64,000 bases of DNA from Thioalkalivibrio sp. ALMg11 (lineage in GTDB: Bacteria; Pseudomonadota; Gammaproteobacteria; Ectothiorhodospirales; Ectothiorhodospiraceae): assembly GCF_000377905.1 (NCBI RefSeq), contig NZ_KB898871.1, positions 97,001-161,000 of the forward strand, given 5' to 3'. Both the position numbers and the translations under genes were made by a program. The notes below the pieces were generated by a model, which saw only the letters and a program-made list of their open reading frames with translations, was not told the origin of the DNA and searched no databases. How positions within the stretch are numbered: position 1 is the stretch's first letter; every line of letters begins with the position of its first letter. Of the stretch, positions 55,604 to 64,000 are shown piece after piece.

Positions 55604-56413
55604 TCAGCCCGGACTGCTCATGTTCTTGCCGTAGAAGATCTCCATCATCTCGTGCTTGAGCAGCTTGGAGATGCGCTTGGCCTCCTTGGCCGAGTAATCA
55701 TCCTTGCCCAGCCCGAACAGGTAGCTGTCCAGGTCGAAGTCCTTCAGCACCATCTTGGTGTGGAACAGGTACTCCTGGTACACGTTCACATCCACCATCT
55801 GGTACTTCTCCTGGGTGTCACGCGACAGGAAGTCCTGGATGGAGTTGATCTTGTGATCGATGAAGTGCTTCTTGCCACGCACGTCGCGGGTGAAGCCGCG
55901 CACGCGGTAGTCCATGATCACGATGTCGGACTCGAAGCTGTGGATCAGGTAGTTCAGGGCGCGCAGTGGCGAGATACGCCCGCAAGTGGACACGTCGATA
56001 TCCGCGCGGAAGGTCGCGATCCCGCCCTCCGGGTGCGCCTCCGGGTAGGTGTGCACCGTGATGTGGCTCTTGTCCAGGTGGCCGACCACGGTCTCCGGCA
56101 GCGGGCCGGGGCCTTCGGTGTAGCCGATCTTTTCGGTGGCCACCGGCTCTTCCGAGATCAGCATGGTCACCGACGCGCCCTGCGGATCGTAGTCCTGGCG
56201 GGAGATATCGAGGATGTTGGCCCCGATCAGGTGGGCCACATCGGACAGGATCTGCGTCAGACGCTGGGCGTTGTACGCCTCGTCGATGTACGCGATGTAT
56301 TCATCGCGATGCCGGTCACCCGAGGCATAGCAGATATCGTAAATGTTGAAGCTCAAGCTCTTGGTCAGGTTGTTGAAACCGTGGAGCTTGATCTGCTTCT
56401 TGTGACGAGGCAT
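55604..56413 (-). CDS. speD: S-adenosylmethionine decarboxylase proenzyme (class I)
   Basis: 269 residues, close to the ~264 of E. coli SpeD. The self-cleavage site [15 protein letters not shown] (Lys-Ser; Ser becomes the pyruvoyl group) and the proton-donor region [17 protein letters not shown] are conserved, as is FFIDHKIN-like [15 protein letters not shown]. It makes decarboxylated SAM for spermidine. ATG 56413 is the family start; the frame extends to 56479 only because no stop intervenes. speE is absent from the window. Convergent with coq7. Confidence 0.97.
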   Translation of the reverse strand: MPRHKKQIKLHGFNNLTKSLSFNIYDICYASGDRHRDEYIAYIDEAYNAQRLTQILSDVAHLIGANILDISRQDYDPQGASVTMLISEEPVATEKIGYTEGPGPLPETVVGHLDKSHITVHTYPEAHPEGGIATFRADIDVSTCGRISPLRALNYLIHSFESDIVIMDYRVRGFTRDVRGKKHFIDHKINSIQDFLSRDTQEKYQMVDVNVYQEYLFHTKMVLKDFDLDSYLFGLGKDDYSAKEAKRISKLLKHEMMEIFYGKNMSSPG

Positions 56414-56503
56414 GGCGTGTCCTCTTGGCCCGGGCCGCAGCGAGCGGCGAATTGTAGACGCCCCGGCCCGCAAGTCCAAGGACGGGCCCAGGGAGACGCG
56501 GCT

Positions 56504-56932
56504 TCAGCGCGGCGCCGGCCCCTCGATGATCTCGAAGTCATGGGTCACCTTCGCCGAGGCCCCCAGCATCAGCGAGGCCGAGCAGTACTTCTCGGCCGAG
56601 AGCCCCACCGCACGCCCAACGTGCTTCTCCGACAACGCGTGGCCGTACACGCGAAAGTGCACGTGGATATCGGTAAAGACCTTGGGCACGGTCTCCGCCC
56701 GCGTGCCCTCCACGGTCACCTCGCAGTCCAGCACCTGCTGGCGCGCCTTCTTCAGCATCGCAATCACATCGAAGCTGGTACAGCCGCCCATCCCCAGGAG
56801 CAGCATCTCCATCGGGCGTGCGCCCAGGTTGCGCCCCCCGGCGTCCGGCGCCCCGTCCATTACCACCGCGTGGCCGCTGTCGGTCTCGCCGACAAAGGCC
56901 ACCTGGTCCAGCCATTTCACTTTCACCTGCAT
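56504..56932 (-). CDS. OsmC/Ohr-family protein (YhfA-like)
   Basis: 142 residues. The two cysteines of the OsmC fold are in LGMGGCTSFDVIAML and SAEKYCSASLML, with the charged pattern GRNLGARPMEMLLLG. Members reduce organic peroxides; the YhfA branch is usually divergent from crp, as here (crp starts 233 bp away). Substrate unknown. Its position next to crp is a conserved gammaproteobacterial arrangement. Confidence 0.9.
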   Translation of the reverse strand: MQVKVKWLDQVAFVGETDSGHAVVMDGAPDAGGRNLGARPMEMLLLGMGGCTSFDVIAMLKKARQQVLDCEVTVEGTRAETVPKVFTDIHVHFRVYGHALSEKHVGRAVGLSAEKYCSASLMLGASAKVTHDFEIIEGPAPR

Positions 56933-57164
56933 CGGGCTCGTCCTTTAAACAAACGCTGCGTCAAACGCACGTCCGCGTTGTTGCTGTTGAATGGAGAAAT
57001 CCATGCCTATACTTCACATGGAACTCTACCCAGGGCGGACCTGCCGCACAAAACCGGCGGCCGTCAGGGTATTTTGTGAACGGTGCCAGCCAGCCCGGCG
57101 TGCGAGGCACGGGTGCTGCATTACACTGGCGCACATCTTCAGGAAACTGAAATCGGACGTGACC

Positions 57165-57812
57165 ATGGAAGCCTTGAACAACCCGTTCGTCTACCGCCCG
57201 GCGCAGTCGTCGCCCGCGCTGGAGCGTTTCCTCGGCTACTGCCACCGGCGCCAGTACCGCAAGCGCACCACGATCATTCACTCGGGCACGGTGCCCGACA
57301 CGCTGTATTACGTGGTCAGTGGCTCGGTCTCGGTACTGGGCGAGAACAACGGCCACGAACTGGTGCTCGCCTACCTGAACAAGGGCGAGTTTTTCGGCGA
57401 GCTGGGCATGTTCGAGGACGACCCGCGTAGCGCGACGGTCACTACCCGCGAGGACACCGAGACCGCGGAGATCCCCTACACGCAGTTCCGCGAGATCGCC
57501 CAGCGCGACCCCGAGATCCTGATGCTGCTGACCAGCCAGATCGCGGCCCGCCTGCGTCAGACCTCGCGCAAGGTGATGGACCTCGCGTTCGTGGATGTCA
57601 CCGGACGCATCGCCCACACCCTGCTGGACCTGGCCCACCAGCCCGACGCGATGACCCACCCCGACGGCATGCAGCTGCGCATCACCCGTCAGGAGATCGC
57701 ACGCATCGTCGGCTGCTCGCGCGAGATGGCCGGGCGCGTGCTCAAGGATCTGGAAGAACGCGGCCTGATCACCGCCCACGGCAAGACCATCGTGGTGTTC
57801 GGCACCCGCTGA
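57165..57812 (+). CDS. crp: cAMP-responsive transcription regulator (Crp/Vfr)
   Basis: 215 residues. The cyclic-nucleotide pocket has GEFFGELGMFEDDPRSATVTT (E. coli GELGLFEEGQERSAWV), with the cAMP-binding E and R-S present. The winged HTH is TRQEIARIVGCSREMAGRVLKDLEERGLI, nearly identical to the Crp/Vfr recognition helix (CSRE...GR). It is a homodimer that activates promoters with TGTGA-type sites. ATG 57165 is the family start; a GTG at 57159 is unlikely. cpdA at 44420-45199 would limit its ligand. Convergent with trpC. Confidence 0.96.
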   Translation: MEALNNPFVYRPAQSSPALERFLGYCHRRQYRKRTTIIHSGTVPDTLYYVVSGSVSVLGENNGHELVLAYLNKGEFFGELGMFEDDPRSATVTTREDTETAEIPYTQFREIAQRDPEILMLLTSQIAARLRQTSRKVMDLAFVDVTGRIAHTLLDLAHQPDAMTHPDGMQLRITRQEIARIVGCSREMAGRVLKDLEERGLITAHGKTIVVFGTR

Positions 57813-57845
57813 CGCTGCGTCTCCCGCCACCTCCCACGGACGAGG

Positions 57846-58661
57846 CTACTGTTCGCCGCGGAACAGCTGGCCCAGGGCCGCGCCCGGATCCTCGGTACGC
57901 ATGAAGGCCTCGCCCACCAGAAAGGCATTCACCCCGGCCGCCTGCATGCGCGCGACATCCTCGCGCGTGTGGATGCCGCTCTCGGTCACCAGCAGGGCCT
58001 CGTCCGGCACCTGATCCTTCAGCTCCAGCGTCGTCTCCAGGCGGGTCTCGAAGTTGTGCAGGTCGCGGTTGTTGATGCCGATCAGGTCGGCCCCGATTCG
58101 CTTGGCCCGCTCCAGCTCTTCGGCGTCGTGTACCTCCACCAGCGCATCCATGCCCAGCTCGCGGGTCAGGAAGAAGAGCTCGTGCAGCGCCGTGTCATCC
58201 AGCGCCGCCGCGATCAACAGCACGCAGTCCGCGCCCAGCACGCGCGCCTCGTAGACCTGGTAGAGATCGATCACGAAATCCTTGCGCAGGATCGGGATCT
58301 TGCAGGCCACACGCGCGTCCCGCAGATCGCCGTCGCGCCCCTTGAAAAAGTCCATGTCGGTCAGCACCGACAGGCAGGTGGCGCCGTGCTCCTCGTAGCT
58401 GCGCGCAAAGGCCTCCGGATTGAAGTTCGGGCTGATCTGGCCCTGGCTCGGGCTGGCCTTCTTGATCTCCGCGATCACCGCCGCGCGCCCACCATCGATG
58501 TCGCGCTGCAACGCGGCGCGAAAGCCGCGCGGCGCCGGCGCCGAGCCCATCCAGCCGCGCAGTTCGCGCAGCGGCCAGTACACCTGGCGCTCCTTCAGCT
58601 CCTCGCGTTTGCGCTCCAGGATGCGCTGCAGGATGTCGGGTACTGCGTTGCCTTCACTCAT
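57846..58661 (-). CDS. trpC: Indole-3-glycerol-phosphate synthase
   Basis: 271 residues, monofunctional. The (beta/alpha)8 barrel shows VIAEIKKASPSQGQI, LSVLTDMDFFKGRDGDL, ILRKDFVIDLYQVYEARVLGADC, GADLIGINNRDLHNFET and LVTESGIHTREDVARM, all canonical. It closes the indole ring in tryptophan synthesis. Its start overlaps the trpD stop by four bases (ATGA). trpF, trpA and trpB are not in the window. Convergent with crp. Confidence 0.98.
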   Translation of the reverse strand: MSEGNAVPDILQRILERKREELKERQVYWPLRELRGWMGSAPAPRGFRAALQRDIDGGRAAVIAEIKKASPSQGQISPNFNPEAFARSYEEHGATCLSVLTDMDFFKGRDGDLRDARVACKIPILRKDFVIDLYQVYEARVLGADCVLLIAAALDDTALHELFFLTRELGMDALVEVHDAEELERAKRIGADLIGINNRDLHNFETRLETTLELKDQVPDEALLVTESGIHTREDVARMQAAGVNAFLVGEAFMRTEDPGAALGQLFRGEQ

Positions 58662-59692
58662 TGTGCTTCCTTGTTTGCCAGTCTTGTGCTGGTCGCTTGC
58701 AGGCGCTCCAGCCGTTCGCGCGCCGCGCCGGAATCGATCGCCCGGGCGGCGGCCTCGATCCCCGCTGCGAGCGTGTCCGCCCCACCGCCGGCGTAGATCG
58801 CGGCCCCGGCATTCAGCAGCACGATGTCGCGCGCCGCACCCGCCTGCCCGTCCAGCACGCCGCGCAGCATGCTGGCCGAGGCCTCCACGCTGTCGACCCG
58901 GACTGCGTCCAGCGCTGTGGTCGTCAACCCGAAATCCTCCGGGCGGATGGTGTATTCGCGGATCTCGCCGTCGTGCAGCTCCGCCACCCGGGTCGGCGAG
59001 GCGATGCTGATTTCGTCCAGGCCGTCCTCGGCATGCACCACCAGCACATGCTCGCTGCCCAGTCCCTTCAGGGCCTCCGCCAGCGGGCGCACCCAGTCCT
59101 GCGAGAACACGCCCAGCACCTGATTCGGCGCCCCGGCGGGGTTGGTCAGCGGTCCCAGCACATTGAACAGCGTACGCACGCCGAGTTCCTTGCGCGGACC
59201 GATCGCGTGCTTCATCGCGCCGTGATGGGCGGGGGCGAACAGGAAGCCGACACCGACCTCGTCGATGCAGGTCCCCACTGCCGCCGGCGACAGACCGAGG
59301 GAGATCCCCAGCGATTCCAGCACGTCGGCACTGCCGGATTTCGACGACACCGAGCGATTGCCGTGCTTGGCCACTCGCACACCGCCCGCCGCCGCCACCA
59401 GCGCAGCGGCGGTGGAGATATTAAAGGTACCCGAGGCATCGCCGCCGGTCCCGCAGGTATCCACCAGCCCGGTACGCGGCACATCCACGCGCGTGGCCAG
59501 CGAGCGCATCACGCCGGCGGCCGCGCGGATCTCCTCGATGGTCTCGCCCTTCATGCGCAGGGCCACCAGGAACGCGCCGATCTGGGCATCCGTCGCCTCG
59601 CCGGTCATCACCGCCTGCATCACGGCGGTCATGGTCGCCTCGTCCAGGTCGCGGCGCTCGATGAGGGCCGCTATCGCTTGCTGCACGGTCAC
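58658..59692 (-). CDS. trpD: Anthranilate phosphoribosyltransferase
   Basis: 344 residues. MKGETIEEIRAAAGVMRSLA, the PRPP-binding DTCGTGGDASGTFNISTAAALVAA, VAKHGNRSVSSKSGSADVLESLG and HHGAMKHAIGPRKELGVRTLFNVLGPLTNPAG are family hallmarks. It joins PRPP to anthranilate. Start is GTG 59692 with AGGAG upstream. Overlaps trpC; the Bcr/CflA-type gene lies 30 bp upstream, on the same strand, separating it from trpG. Confidence 0.98.
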   Translation of the reverse strand: MTVQQAIAALIERRDLDEATMTAVMQAVMTGEATDAQIGAFLVALRMKGETIEEIRAAAGVMRSLATRVDVPRTGLVDTCGTGGDASGTFNISTAAALVAAAGGVRVAKHGNRSVSSKSGSADVLESLGISLGLSPAAVGTCIDEVGVGFLFAPAHHGAMKHAIGPRKELGVRTLFNVLGPLTNPAGAPNQVLGVFSQDWVRPLAEALKGLGSEHVLVVHAEDGLDEISIASPTRVAELHDGEIREYTIRPEDFGLTTTALDAVRVDSVEASASMLRGVLDGQAGAARDIVLLNAGAAIYAGGGADTLAAGIEAAARAIDSGAARERLERLQATSTRLANKEAQ

Positions 59693-59722
59693 GGGCTTGC
59701 TCCTGCGGGAAAATCGAAGCGG

Positions 59723-60952
59723 CTAGTGTAACGTCCGCGCGGTGCCCGCACGACCACCGCCCGGCGCGACCAGCCAGACGACCAACGCCAGGGCCCAGAT
59801 CAGCAGCGCGGCGAGGACCAGGTGGCCCATGGCGTCGTCCAGCCAGTCGACCAGGAACAGCGCCAGCAGCGCGCTGAAGCCCAGCTGCACGAAGGCCTGC
59901 ATGGCCGCAGCCATGCCGCGCGCGCCGGGATAGCAATCCAGCGCCAGCAGGGTCAGCGACGGCATCGCCGTGGCCAGGGCGAAGCTGTATAGCGCGAACG
60001 GCCCCGTGATCGCGGCCACCGGGCCGTCGGCCAGCACCGCCAGGCCCACCAGCGCCAGCGACAGCCCGGACAACCCGAGCCCGATCGCCACGGCCCGCCG
60101 CGGACTCACCACCCCGGCCACACGCCCGGCGACGAAGCCGCCCACCACCAGTCCGGCGACCAGCGGCCCGAACAACCACCAGAAATCTTGCTCCCCGCCC
60201 TGCAGGTGCTCGTAGATGATGGTCGGGGACGCGGCAATGAACAGGAACATCGCCCCGAACATCCCCGCATGGACCGCGACCGGGAACAGGAAGGCCGGGT
60301 TGTGCAGCGTGCCCAGGTAGCCACGGATGACCGGGCGCGGGTGGCTGGAGACGCGGCCCACCGGCGGCAGGGTCTCCGGCATCCAGGCGCGCACCGCCAA
60401 CAGCAGGAAGACGCCGTAGAGCATCAGGAAGGCGAACACCGAGCGCCAGCCAAAGGCCGCCTGCAGCCAGCCACCGATGATCGGCGCGACCGCCGGCCCG
60501 ACCGCGAACATCATGGTGACCAGCGCGAATACCCGCCGCGCATCGGTGGGATCGAAGCGGTCGCGGATCAGCGCCCGTCCGACCACCACCCCGGCCGCCG
60601 CCGCCAGCCCCTGCCCCATGCGCAGCGCCAGCACCTGCCAGTACTCCACCGCGACCACCAGCAACGCCGAGGTCAGCACGTAGGCCAGCAGGGCCCACAA
60701 CACCACCGGGCGCCGGCCATAGGCATCCGACAACGGGCCGGCAATCAGGGTAGCGACGGCGAACGCGACCAGATAGGCCGACAGCGTCGCCTGCATGGCC
60801 ACGCTGTCCACGGCCAGGGCCTCGGCCATCGCCGGAAACGAGGGCAGATAGGTATCCAGCGAGAACGGCGCCAGCATGGACAGCGGCGCCACCAGCAGGG
60901 CGAAGCGCAGCCGCGTGCGGCGTTCCGTGGCGGCGCCCCTCAAGCGAAGCAT
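59723..60952 (-). CDS. Bcr/CflA-type major facilitator multidrug transporter
   Basis: 409 residues with about 12 hydrophobic segments. The N-terminus LAPFSLDTYLPSFPAMAEAL and GPLSDAYGRRPVVLWALL (MFS signature between helices 2 and 3) match the Bcr/CflA family of drug:proton antiporters. It lies between trpG and trpD on the same strand, an unusual insertion in a tryptophan cluster; whether it exports a pathway intermediate or is unrelated cannot be said. ATG 60952 is chosen; 60988 is also open. Confidence 0.92.
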   Translation of the reverse strand: MLRLRGAATERRTRLRFALLVAPLSMLAPFSLDTYLPSFPAMAEALAVDSVAMQATLSAYLVAFAVATLIAGPLSDAYGRRPVVLWALLAYVLTSALLVVAVEYWQVLALRMGQGLAAAAGVVVGRALIRDRFDPTDARRVFALVTMMFAVGPAVAPIIGGWLQAAFGWRSVFAFLMLYGVFLLLAVRAWMPETLPPVGRVSSHPRPVIRGYLGTLHNPAFLFPVAVHAGMFGAMFLFIAASPTIIYEHLQGGEQDFWWLFGPLVAGLVVGGFVAGRVAGVVSPRRAVAIGLGLSGLSLALVGLAVLADGPVAAITGPFALYSFALATAMPSLTLLALDCYPGARGMAAAMQAFVQLGFSALLALFLVDWLDDAMGHLVLAALLIWALALVVWLVAPGGGRAGTARTLH

Positions 60953-61118
60953 GCGCGCCGGAATCGAGCGTGTGCAGCAACCGTACACGGCGAACGACAG
61001 GTCGCCACGCGAGCGGTGCGAGCCGCAATGCCGTCAGCGGGCACGGCCAGGCGGGCCCTTCCTGCCGCCAAAACCGAGCAGCGGGTGCCGCGTGGAGGGG
61101 TGTCGATTGCCCCGTGCT

Positions 61119-61712
61119 TCACGCCGGCTGGGGCAGGCGACTCAGGAAGTTGCCGAGCAGTTCGTGGCCCTGGCGGGTCAGGATGGATTCCGGGTGGAAC
61201 TGCACGCCCTCGACATCCAGCTCGCGATGGCGCAGGCCCATGATCTCGTCGCGCGAGCCGTCCTCGCGCTGGGTCCAGGCGGTGACCTCCAGACATTCCG
61301 GGAGGCTCGCGGCGTCGACCACGAGCGAGTGATAGCGCGTGGCCTCCAGCGGATTCTCCAGCCCGGCAAACACCCCGACCCCGGTGTGATGAACCGGCGA
61401 GGTCTTGCCATGCATGATCTCGCGGGCGCGCACCACGCGACCGCCAAAGACCTGGCCGATCGCCTGGTGTCCAAGACAGACCCCGAGGATCGGGATCTGT
61501 CCGGCAAAGCGCCGGATCACCTCCAGCGACACCCCCGCCTCGTTCGGCGTGCAGGGGCCGGGGGAGATCACGATGCCGGCGGGGTCGAGCTCCGCAATCT
61601 GCTCCGGGGTGATGCAGTCATTGCGGTGCACCACCACCTCCGCCCCCAACTCGCCCAGGTACTGGACCAGGTTGAAGGTGAACGAGTCATAGTTGTCGAG
61701 CATCAGGATCAT
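61119..61712 (-). CDS. trpG: Anthranilate synthase glutamine amidotransferase component
   Basis: 197 residues, class I glutamine amidotransferase: [19 protein letters not shown], the nucleophile [16 protein letters not shown] (Cys) and the His-Glu pair [12 protein letters not shown]. It supplies ammonia to TrpE; the same protein may serve as PabA. GGGAGG lies 7 nt before the start. The lipase-like gene lies between it and trpE on the same strand. Confidence 0.96.
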   Translation of the reverse strand: MILMLDNYDSFTFNLVQYLGELGAEVVVHRNDCITPEQIAELDPAGIVISPGPCTPNEAGVSLEVIRRFAGQIPILGVCLGHQAIGQVFGGRVVRAREIMHGKTSPVHHTGVGVFAGLENPLEATRYHSLVVDAASLPECLEVTAWTQREDGSRDEIMGLRHRELDVEGVQFHPESILTRQGHELLGNFLSRLPQPA

Positions 61713-61853
61713 GGCAAGCCTCCCTGGAGGCCGAAAGAAACGGGGCAGACGAATAAAGCCGAGGTCATGCGCGCCCCGGCAGGGTCAAAGCATACCCCGG
61801 GTCCCGGGGTGGTTGCCCCGCAACCGCAATCGCGCTGGCGAAACCATGCGCGT

Positions 61854-62657
61854 TCATCGCGGCAGTAACAGCGCCACCAGCAGGGTGCCATCGGCGGCCT
61901 CCAACCGGTGCCCGCCAGGGCTGGGCAGGGTGTGAGCCCTTCCGCGCAGGGCCGGGAGGCGGTTCATGTCCTGGCTGGCGGCATCCACCCACGGGTCGGC
62001 CAGGCGCACCACCGAGACATAGCGGATGGGCGGATGCGCCTGCGTGTTCAGCCACTCCAGATGCATCGCATCCGGCGAACCACCCTCCGGGCCCCACAGC
62101 CCTTCGCGCCGGTGCAGCCCCTGCACGCCGGCGAACGGGGCGTACAGCCCCAGCGGGGAATCGGCCAGCGCATCCGTCACCGAACGCGCCAGCGCGGACC
62201 AGCCACCCCCCGCATGCGGCGCGGAGAAGGTCACCAGGGTGGAGATGGCCGGGTGCGGCTGACGCACCAGCAGCTCGCGCGCCACGACCCCGCCGGTGGA
62301 ATGCCCGACCAGCACCAGCTCGCGGCCGGGATGGCGCCGGGTCAGGCCATCCACCACCCGGCCGAGCGCCCGCGCCCGGTCCGGTGGTGCCACGCCGGTT
62401 GGCAGATCCACGGTATAGAACTGGCGTACGGCGGGGTCGGGGGCGCGATCGAATCGCGTGGTACCCGCACTTGCGCGGGCACGCCCGCCATCGGCATAAC
62501 CGGCGGCGTTCAGGGCCGCGGTGAATCCGGCCTGGCGAAAGCCGTCGCCGCGATCCCAGCCACCGGGCACCAGCACCACAATCTGCGCCGCCGCCAGCCC
62601 CGGCAGCAACCAAAGCCCGAGGACCAGCAACAGGATGCGAAGGCCAGTGCCGCGCAT
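61854..62657 (-). CDS. Secreted alpha/beta-hydrolase (lipase-like)
   Basis: 267 residues. A signal peptide (ILLLVLGLWLLPGLAAAQ) precedes the hydrolase fold: IVVLVPGGW oxyanion region and the nucleophile elbow ELVLVGHSTGGVVAREL (GHSTGG), with FSAPHAGGGWSALA following and a late GGHRLEAADG carrying a likely catalytic histidine. Substrate may be a lipid or ester in the periplasm. It sits between trpE and trpG, on their strand and 11 bp after trpE. The ATG at 62657 is chosen since the signal peptide begins there. Confidence 0.85.
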   Translation of the reverse strand: MRGTGLRILLLVLGLWLLPGLAAAQIVVLVPGGWDRGDGFRQAGFTAALNAAGYADGGRARASAGTTRFDRAPDPAVRQFYTVDLPTGVAPPDRARALGRVVDGLTRRHPGRELVLVGHSTGGVVARELLVRQPHPAISTLVTFSAPHAGGGWSALARSVTDALADSPLGLYAPFAGVQGLHRREGLWGPEGGSPDAMHLEWLNTQAHPPIRYVSVVRLADPWVDAASQDMNRLPALRGRAHTLPSPGGHRLEAADGTLLVALLLPR

Positions 62658-62668
62658 CGTCACGACCC

Positions 62669-64000
62669 TCAGTCGCGGTGGCGCCGGGGTCCCAGACCGC
62701 CCAGGGCGGTCTCGGCCGCGCGCACCACCGCGCGCCCCTTGTTCAGGGTCTCCTGCCACTCGTTTTCCGGCACCGAGTCGTGGACCACACCGGCCCCCGC
62801 CTGGATATGCAACTCCCCGTCGTGCAGCACGGCGGTGCGGATCGCGATCGCGGTATCCATGTTGCCGGACCACGAGAGATACCCCACCGCACCGGAGTAG
62901 GGCCCGCGCTTGACCGGCTCCAGCTCGTCGATAATCTCCAGCGCGCGGATCTTCGGCGCGCCGGAGACGGTCCCGGCCGGGAAGGTCGCGCGCAGCACGT
63001 CCATCGGCGAGTGGCCCGGGGCCAGCCGCCCCTCCACGTTGGAGACGATGTGCATCACGTGCGAGTAGCGCTCGATGCTCATGGTGTCGGTCACCTCCAC
63101 CGAGCCGATCTCGCAGACCCGGCCGACGTCATTGCGCCCGAGGTCAATCAGCATCAGGTGCTCGGCAAGCTCCTTGGGATCCGCCAGCAGCTCGGCCTCC
63201 AGCGCGCGGTCTTCCTCCTCGGTACGCCCGCGCGGGCGGGTGCCGGCGATCGGGCGCACCGTCACGCGGTCGTCCTCCAGGCGCACCAGGATCTCCGGCG
63301 AGGCACCGACCACGTGGTGGTCGTCAAGGTCGAGGTAGTACATGTAGGGCGACGGATTCAGCGCCCGCAGGGCACGGTAGAGGTTCAGCGGCGGCGCGGA
63401 GAACGGCACGCTCATGCGCTGCGCCAGCACCACCTGCATCACGTCGCCGTCCATGATGTATTCCTGCGCCCGTTTGACCGCGGCCTGAAAGCCCGCGGAC
63501 GACCAGCCGGACACATACTCCGGCACCGCGTGCGGATGCGGCGGATCCTCCGGCGGCACCAACGGCTCACCCAGGCGGGTCTCCAGCTCGTCCAGGCGGG
63601 CGGCGGCCACGGCCTGGCCGTTGGCCTGCGTCGTATCGGCATGGACCACCAGATACAGCCGCCCGGAGAGGTTGTCGTAGACCACGACCTCCTCGGAGAC
63701 CATCAGCAGGATATCCGGCAACCCCAGGGCGTCCGGCTTCTCCGGGCCCTCCAGGCGCGGCTCGATCAGGCGCACGGTCTCGAAGCCGAAGTAGCCGACC
63801 AGACCACCAGTAAAGCGTGGAAGCCCCGGCAACTCCGCGGCCTTGAAGCGCGCCTGATAGGCCTCGATCCAGGCCAGCGGGTCGGTCTCGGTGGTTTGCT
63901 CCACCACCGCACCGCCGGTCTCCACAGTGATGTCGTGGCCATGCACGCGCACCAGGGTGCGCGCCGGCAGGCCGATAAAGGAATAACGCCCCCAGCGCTC
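62669..64000 (-). CDS. trpE: Anthranilate synthase component I, 5' end outside window
   Basis: 443 codons are visible before the stop; the N-terminus (about 50-60 residues) lies beyond the edge, where the frame continues as [19 protein letters not shown]. The chorismate-binding domain is intact: [63 protein letters not shown] and [19 protein letters not shown]. It makes anthranilate from chorismate with TrpG. First gene of the trp group here; a leader or attenuator would lie outside the window. Confidence 0.97.
   Translation of the reverse strand, partial: ERWGRYSFIGLPARTLVRVHGHDITVETGGAVVEQTTETDPLAWIEAYQARFKAAELPGLPRFTGGLVGYFGFETVRLIEPRLEGPEKPDALGLPDILLMVSEEVVVYDNLSGRLYLVVHADTTQANGQAVAAARLDELETRLGEPLVPPEDPPHPHAVPEYVSGWSSAGFQAAVKRAQEYIMDGDVMQVVLAQRMSVPFSAPPLNLYRALRALNPSPYMYYLDLDDHHVVGASPEILVRLEDDRVTVRPIAGTRPRGRTEEEDRALEAELLADPKELAEHLMLIDLGRNDVGRVCEIGSVEVTDTMSIERYSHVMHIVSNVEGRLAPGHSPMDVLRATFPAGTVSGAPKIRALEIIDELEPVKRGPYSGAVGYLSWSGNMDTAIAIRTAVLHDGELHIQAGAGVVHDSVPENEWQETLNKGRAVVRAAETALGGLGPRRHRD

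Overview
The window is GC-rich, densely coded chromosomal DNA of a gammaproteobacterium. The gene families (TamA/TamB, CpdA/Crp, AmgK/MurU, Coq7/UbiA, class I SpeD, a groESL operon with a CIRCE operator, a DksA without its zinc finger, and sigma-factor genes linked to DsrE-like proteins) suggest a chemolithotrophic, possibly sulfur-oxidising member of the Ectothiorhodospiraceae, for example Thioalkalivibrio-like. That assignment is inference from gene content and base composition; there is no rRNA gene in the window. About 62 protein genes, one tRNA gene and several regulatory sites and repeats can be supported. No prophage, insertion sequence or CRISPR array was seen.

Layout. 1-7642: lipopolysaccharide/O-antigen locus (partial GT9 heptosyltransferase, GT2, WaaY-like kinase, a second kinase-like protein, O-antigen ligase, GT4 and a MurG-like glycosyltransferase). 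7728-11855: glnE-ilvE-zinc-finger gene group. 11921-16288: ferric iron ABC transporter fbpABC with Fur-box-like sites before fbpA and fbpB and a nested inverted-repeat mosaic between them. 16404-22333: tamAB. 22554-26998: a thioredoxin-like protein, an OmpA-type protein, groESL under CIRCE, and fxsA. 27206-33205: a six-gene run of envelope thiol-redox and export genes (thioredoxin-like, TolC-like, HlyD-like adaptor, cutA, dsbD with a duplicated N-terminal domain, TlpA-like lipoprotein). 33293-38362: ubiA, comF and a biotin operon (membrane protein, bioB, methyltransferase, bioF). 38676-43814: radC, ilvD, an HMA-domain protein, a DUF192 protein and argA. 43834-46870: dksA, cpdA, amgK, murU.

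46908-48798 is the most novel-looking unit: an ECF sigma factor, an anti-sigma factor whose extracytoplasmic part is a DsrE-like domain, and a separate membrane-anchored DsrE-like paralogue. 48940-51857 is a three-gene run of an unknown protein, a GCS2-type ligase and an M14/AstE-type hydrolase. 51892-57812 carries a small unknown protein, tRNA-Met, a thioredoxin-like [2Fe-2S] ferredoxin, a DUF481 outer-membrane protein, a GlcF-like iron-sulfur protein, coq7, speD, an OsmC protein and crp. 57846-64000 is a dispersed trp cluster (trpE-G-D-C) with a lipase-like gene and a Bcr/CflA-type transporter inserted in it.

Themes that link the genes: envelope assembly (LPS, TamAB, AmgK/MurU recycling), extracytoplasmic thiol and sulfur chemistry (DsbD, TlpA, two further thioredoxin-fold proteins, DsrE-like sigma regulation), iron uptake, and cAMP signalling (CpdA and Crp in one window). 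Short dispersed repeats occupy most of the longer gaps between genes (13099-13292, 22364-22544, 38517-38623, 39426-39593).
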